DNA from: Streptomyces sp. NA02950
Lineage (GTDB): Bacteria > Actinomycetota > Actinomycetes > Streptomycetales > Streptomycetaceae
NCBI RefSeq assembly: GCF_013364155.1
Contig: NZ_CP054916.1
Coordinates: forward strand, 2,293,001 to 2,357,000
Direction of reading: 5' to 3'
DNA length: 64,000 bases
How positions within the stretch are numbered: position 1 is the stretch's first letter; each line of letters opens with the position of its first letter. Under the pieces are notes generated by a model. The model had not been told where the DNA came from. It ran no database searches and worked only from the letters and a program-made list of their open reading frames with translations. Of the stretch, positions 60,484 to 64,000 are shown one piece after another. The translations under genes and the position numbers were made by a program.

Positions 60484-62298
60484 ATGAGAGGGGAGACGCC
60501 AGTGCTGTTCGAGGTGTGGGCACCGCACGCCGGGCAGGTCGGGCTCCATGTGGAGGGCGTGACCCGTCCCATGGAGCGCGATCCCGCCCGGGAGGGGTGG
60601 TGGCGGGCCGAGGCCGAGGCCGGGCACGGGACGCGGTACGGCTTCGCGCTCGACGGCGGCCCGCCGCTGCCCGATCCGCGCTCCCGCCGCCAGCCGGACG
60701 GCCCCGAGGGCCTCAGCGCCGTCGTGGACCACTCCCGCTTCCCCTGGGAGCGGGAGTGGTTCGGACGGCCGCTGCCGGGCGCGGTCCTCTACGAGCTGCA
60801 CATCGGCACCTTCACCCGCGAGGGCACCTTCGACGCGGCGGCCGAACGGCTGCCGCATCTGGCCGGGTTGGGCATCAGCCATGTGCAGCTGATGCCGGTC
60901 TGCCCGTTCCCCGGGACCCACGGCTGGGGGTACGACGGCGTGGCGCCCTGGGCGGTGCACGAGCCGTACGGCGGACCGGAGGGCCTGGCCCGCTTCGTCG
61001 ACGCCGCGCACGGCCACGGCCTCGGCGCGGTCCTCGATGTGGTCCACAACCACCTGGGCCCCTCCGGCAACCATCTCCCCGCCTACGGCCCGTACTTCAC
61101 CGACACCCACCACACCCCCTGGGGCGCCGCGGTCAACCTCGACGCCCCCGGCTCCGACGAGGTCCGCGCGTACTTCACCGGCAGCGCGCTCGCCTGGCTG
61201 CGCGACTTCCGGCTCGACGGGCTGCGGCTGGACGCCGTACACGCGCTGCACGACACCCGGGCGCAGCACTTCCTCGCCGAACTGTCCGCGGCCGTGGACG
61301 CGCTGGCCGCCAGGACCGGCCGCCCGCTGTTCCTCATCGGCGAGTCCGATCTGAACGATCCGCGCACCACCGCACCGCGCGAGTCCGGCGGCCACGGTCT
61401 GCACGCGCAGTGGAACGACGACTTCCATCACGCCCTGCACACCCTGCTCACCGGTGAGCACCAGGGCTACTACGCCGACTTCGCCGCCGAGGGCGCCGGT
61501 GCCCTGGCCAAAACGCTGACCGGCGGCTTCTTCCACGACGGCACCCACTCGGCCTTCCGGGGCCGGGCGCACGGCAGCCCGCTGAACACCCGCACCACCC
61601 CCGCCCACCGGCTGCTCGGCTATGCCCAGACCCATGACCAGATCGGCAATCGCGCGATCGGCGACCGGCTCTCCGGCAGCCTGTCCCCCGGTCTGCTGGC
61701 CTGCGCGGCGGCCCTCGTGCTGTGCTCGCCGTTCACACCGATGCTGTTCATGGGCGAGGAGTGGGGCGCCGGCACGCCCTGGCAGTACTTCACCGACCAC
61801 CAGGACCCGGAGCTCGCCGAGGCGGTACGACGCGGCCGCCGCCGTGAGTTCGCCGCCCATGGCTGGACCGAGGCGGAGATTCCCGACCCCCAGGATCCGG
61901 CCACCCGGCTGCGGTCCTGCCTCGACTGGTCGGAACCGGAGCGGGAGCCGCATGCGGAACTGCTCGCCTGGCACCGGCGGCTGATCGCGCTGCGCCGCGC
62001 CGAACCGGCCCTCACCGATCCGGGCTGGCCGGTGTCCGAGCCGGCAGGCGGGTTACCGGACGGGGTGTCGGCCGGGGTGTCGGCCCCGGCGGACGGCGGC
62101 TGGTTCGGCTTCCGGCGCGGTCCGCTGCACATCGTCGTCAATCCGCGGAAGCGTTCGGCCCAGGTCCGGCTCGGCACCGGACCGGGCGAGGTCAGCGAGG
62201 TGGTGGCCGCCTGGCGGCCGGTCGAACTCCCGGGCGCGGACGGCGTTCTGCGGCTGCCGCCCGAGTCGGCCGCCGTCCTGCGCCACGGGACGCGCTGA
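60484..62298 (+). CDS. treZ: Malto-oligosyltrehalose trehalohydrolase TreZ
   Basis: This 604-aa GH13 enzyme releases trehalose from the TreY product. An N-terminal CBM48-like domain (FEVWAPHAGQVGLHVEGVTR) precedes the barrel with nucleophile Asp250 (DGLRLDAVHAL), acid Glu287 (FLIGESDLN) and the TPMLFMGEEWGAGTPWQYFT motif. ATG 60484 follows GAGGTGA. Together with GlgX and TreY it completes the glycogen-to-trehalose route. Confidence 0.95.
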   Translation: MRGETPVLFEVWAPHAGQVGLHVEGVTRPMERDPAREGWWRAEAEAGHGTRYGFALDGGPPLPDPRSRRQPDGPEGLSAVVDHSRFPWEREWFGRPLPGAVLYELHIGTFTREGTFDAAAERLPHLAGLGISHVQLMPVCPFPGTHGWGYDGVAPWAVHEPYGGPEGLARFVDAAHGHGLGAVLDVVHNHLGPSGNHLPAYGPYFTDTHHTPWGAAVNLDAPGSDEVRAYFTGSALAWLRDFRLDGLRLDAVHALHDTRAQHFLAELSAAVDALAARTGRPLFLIGESDLNDPRTTAPRESGGHGLHAQWNDDFHHALHTLLTGEHQGYYADFAAEGAGALAKTLTGGFFHDGTHSAFRGRAHGSPLNTRTTPAHRLLGYAQTHDQIGNRAIGDRLSGSLSPGLLACAAALVLCSPFTPMLFMGEEWGAGTPWQYFTDHQDPELAEAVRRGRRREFAAHGWTEAEIPDPQDPATRLRSCLDWSEPEREPHAELLAWHRRLIALRRAEPALTDPGWPVSEPAGGLPDGVSAGVSAPADGGWFGFRRGPLHIVVNPRKRSAQVRLGTGPGEVSEVVAAWRPVELPGADGVLRLPPESAAVLRHGTR

Positions 62299-62381
62299 CC
62301 GTCACACCGCCTGACCGTCACACCTCGCCGACCGGCACCGGCCCGGCGCACGCCGGTACCGCGGCCGAGGCCGGGACCCAG

Positions 62382-63041
62382 TCAGCCCTCGACGGCCATG
62401 CGTATGCCCAGGGCCACCAGTACCCCGCCGGAGACCCGCTCCATCCCGCGGCGCACCACGGCCCGGCTCAGCAGGCGCTTCATCCGGCTCACACCCCAGA
62501 CGTACACGGAGTAGTAGCCGATCTCGTAGACCGCCCACACCGCCGCCAGCACCACCATCGTGGGCAGCTTCGGCGCGCCGGACGGCACGAACTGCGGCAG
62601 GAAGGAGAGCGCGAAGACGGCCGCCTTGGGGTTGGCCAGGTTCATCACCAGGCCCGCGCGGTACGAACGCCATCCGGAGCCGCGCCCGCGCGGCGCCGGG
62701 GCGACGACGGCCTCCTCGGCCGCCGGCCCCGGCTCCTGCCCCTCGCCCTCCCGCCTGGCGCGCCGGGCCGCGCGCAGCGTCTGGACGCCGAAGCCCACCA
62801 GCACCACCGCGCCGGTGATCCGCATGACGTCGTACGCGACCTCGGAGGCGGCGAGCAGCCCGGTGAGCCCGAAGGCGGCGGCCAGGCCCCAGATGAAAAT
62901 CCCGGTCTCATTGCCGAGGACCGTCATCAGCCCCGCCCGCCTGCTGGCGAGCGACTGCCGGATGATCAGGACGGTGCTCGGGCCGGGTGAGGCGGCGATC
63001 AGTGTGCAGGCCCCCAGGAAGGCGATGAATGTACTCAGCAT
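62382..63041 (-). CDS. LysE-family amino-acid exporter
   Basis: This 219-aa protein has six helices. The family start IAFLGACTLIAASPGPSTVL and the LVMNLANPKAAVFALSFLPQ motif are conserved. LysE/RhtB proteins export amino acids or derivatives. The substrate cannot be told. An Arg/Glu/Ala-rich cytosolic loop (about residues 92-125) is longer than usual. ATG 63041. Confidence 0.9.
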   Translation of the reverse strand: MLSTFIAFLGACTLIAASPGPSTVLIIRQSLASRRAGLMTVLGNETGIFIWGLAAAFGLTGLLAASEVAYDVMRITGAVVLVGFGVQTLRAARRARREGEGQEPGPAAEEAVVAPAPRGRGSGWRSYRAGLVMNLANPKAAVFALSFLPQFVPSGAPKLPTMVVLAAVWAVYEIGYYSVYVWGVSRMKRLLSRAVVRRGMERVSGGVLVALGIRMAVEG

Positions 63042-63113
63042 CCGGCCATCGTCGGCCCGGCCGCACCGATCGCGCCAACCCTTTGCGGACCCCCGGCCAC
63101 CCGGCCCGCGGCC

Positions 63114-63521
63114 TCAGCTCTCCCGGGGCGTCAGCCGCAGCGAGATGGAGTTGATGCAGTACCGCTGGTCGGTCGGGGTGGGATAGCCCTCGCCCGCGAA
63201 GACATGCCCCAGGTGGGAGCCGCACCGGGCGCAGCGCACCTCGGTACGGACCATGCCGTGCGAACGGTCCTCGATCAGCTCGACGGCGGAGGTGTCCGCC
63301 GGGTCGTAGAAGGACGGCCAGCCGCAGTGGCTCTCGAACTTGGTGTCGGAGCGGAACAGCTCGGCGTCGCACGCCCGGCAGGAGTAGACGCCGGTCGTCT
63401 TGGTGTCGGTGTACTCACCGGTGAAGGCACGCTCGGTACCGGCCTCGCGCAGGACCTGGTACTCCTCCGGGCTCAGTTCCGCGCGCCACTGCTCGTCCGG
63501 CTTGTCGATCTCGTACGCCAT
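63114..63521 (-). CDS. msrB: Peptide-methionine (R)-S-oxide reductase MsrB
   Basis: This 135-aa repair enzyme reduces R-methionine sulfoxide. Catalytic Cys122 (QRYCINSISLRL) and the two zinc CxxC pairs (SCRACDAELF and VRCARCGSHLGHVF) are present, along with FESHCGWPSFYDP. It starts 12 bp after the murC stop codon, so the two are probably co-transcribed. Confidence 0.95.
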   Translation of the reverse strand: MAYEIDKPDEQWRAELSPEEYQVLREAGTERAFTGEYTDTKTTGVYSCRACDAELFRSDTKFESHCGWPSFYDPADTSAVELIEDRSHGMVRTEVRCARCGSHLGHVFAGEGYPTPTDQRYCINSISLRLTPRES

Positions 63522-63533
63522 CGGCGGACCTCC

Positions 63534-64000
63534 TCAGCTCTCGCGGCTCTCGCCGCTCTCCGGGCGCTCCAGACGGGCGAGGATCTCCGGACCGAGGTCG
63601 GTGACATCGCCCGCGCCCATGGTGAGAACAAGGTCACCGGGCTTGGCCATTCCGGCGATCAGCCCGGGCACCGCGGCCCGGTCGTGCTCGGCGGTCACAT
63701 CGGCGCCCCGGCGCGCGGCGGCGTCGATGACCAGGGCGCTGGTGATGCCCGGGACCGGGTCCTCGCGGGCCGGGTAGATGTCGAGGACGACGGAGGCGTC
63801 GGCGAGCGTCAGGGCCTCGCCCATCTCGGTGCCCAGCTCCTGGGTGCGGCTGAACAGGTGCGGCTGGAAGACCACCAGGACCCGCCCGGCACCGGCGCCG
63901 CCGCGGATCGCCTCCAAGTCGGCGGCGATCTCGGTGGGGTGGTGTGCGTAGGAGTCGATGACCTGCACTCCGGCCGCGGTGCCCTTGAGCTGGAGCCGTC
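63534..64000 (-). CDS. murC: UDP-N-acetylmuramate--L-alanine ligase MurC (C-terminal part)
   Basis: The reading frame enters from beyond the right edge and ends at 63534. The visible 155 residues are the C-terminal domain: VIDSYAHHPTEIAADLEAIR, VLVVFQPHLFSRTQELGTEM, and MAKPGDLVLTMGAGDVTDLG. The ATP-binding and central catalytic domains lie outside the window. MurC adds L-Ala to UDP-MurNAc in cytoplasmic peptidoglycan synthesis. Confidence 0.93.
   Translation of the reverse strand, partial: RLQLKGTAAGVQVIDSYAHHPTEIAADLEAIRGGAGAGRVLVVFQPHLFSRTQELGTEMGEALTLADASVVLDIYPAREDPVPGITSALVIDAAARRGADVTAEHDRAAVPGLIAGMAKPGDLVLTMGAGDVTDLGPEILARLERPESGESRES

Overview
The window is about 72% GC, with strong G/C bias at third codon positions, dense short operons, frequent GTG starts and ATGA or TGATG gene overlaps. 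Together with the gene content (DUF2637 protein, SAV2148-type HEPN protein, mycothiol-type DinB enzyme, sugar ABC operon without its own ATPase, TreY/TreZ trehalose pathway), this indicates a Streptomyces or very close relative. It looks like ordinary chromosome. No tRNA, rRNA, CRISPR array, insertion sequence or prophage was seen. Both ends cut genes: a PucR-type regulator on the left and murC on the right.

Region 1 (1-20.3 kb) is mixed housekeeping. It holds a PucR regulator, a TPR protein behind a CRP-like palindrome, a frameshifted IPT/TIG relic, a GntR/FCD regulator divergent from an FhuF-like ferric reductase under a DmdR/IdeR-type iron box, a DUF2637 membrane protein and an anti-sigma-like ATPase. 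These are followed by a GH38 alpha-mannosidase, a PoxB-like enzyme, a PP2C-like protein with a repeat linker, a DUF456 protein, a disulfide flavoprotein and the ribosome GTPase rsgA, which is preceded by an unexplained 23-codon ORF. A BrkB/YihY membrane protein and a secreted M15-like protein close the region.

Region 2 (21.1-30.9 kb) is a complete assimilatory sulfur locus read rightward: a cysteine-containing leader peptide, ferredoxin-sulfite reductase, a 61-aa zinc-ribbon protein, cysH (iron-sulfur type), cysC, cysD and cysN. A second cysteine-containing short ORF then precedes a sulfonate/sulfur ABC transporter and a sirohydrochlorin chelatase. The transporter imports the sulfur source, CysDN/CysC activate sulfate, CysH and SirA reduce it to sulfide, and the chelatase supports siroheme synthesis for SirA.

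Region 3 (30.9-42.6 kb) has an Uma2 remnant, a cupin, a subtilisin-like secreted protease and an MMPL exporter. A macrolide-resistance pair follows: an Erm-type 23S rRNA methyltransferase with a nine-codon RLR-type leader ORF and alternative RNA hairpins, and an Mgt-type macrolide glycosyltransferase with a palindromic operator. A CDP-alcohol phosphatidyltransferase lies between them and overlaps the erm 3' end. A sugar ABC operon follows.

Region 4 (42.8-49 kb) carries an aminoglycoside-phosphotransferase-like kinase, a DinB-fold enzyme, a DEDDh exonuclease, a HEPN protein, and what appears to be a copper amine oxidase split into two secreted polypeptides. Region 5 (49-64 kb) carries the glycogen-to-trehalose genes glgX, treY and treZ, interrupted by a LysR/flavoprotein divergent pair, a NarL-type two-component system and an acetyltransferase behind a short ORF and hairpin. 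It ends with a LysE exporter, msrB and murC.

The observations most worth following up are the split amine oxidase with an altered cofactor motif, the candidate erm attenuator, the two cysteine-type leader ORFs in the sulfur locus, the short ORF before rsgA, and the short ORF plus hairpin before the acetyltransferase.
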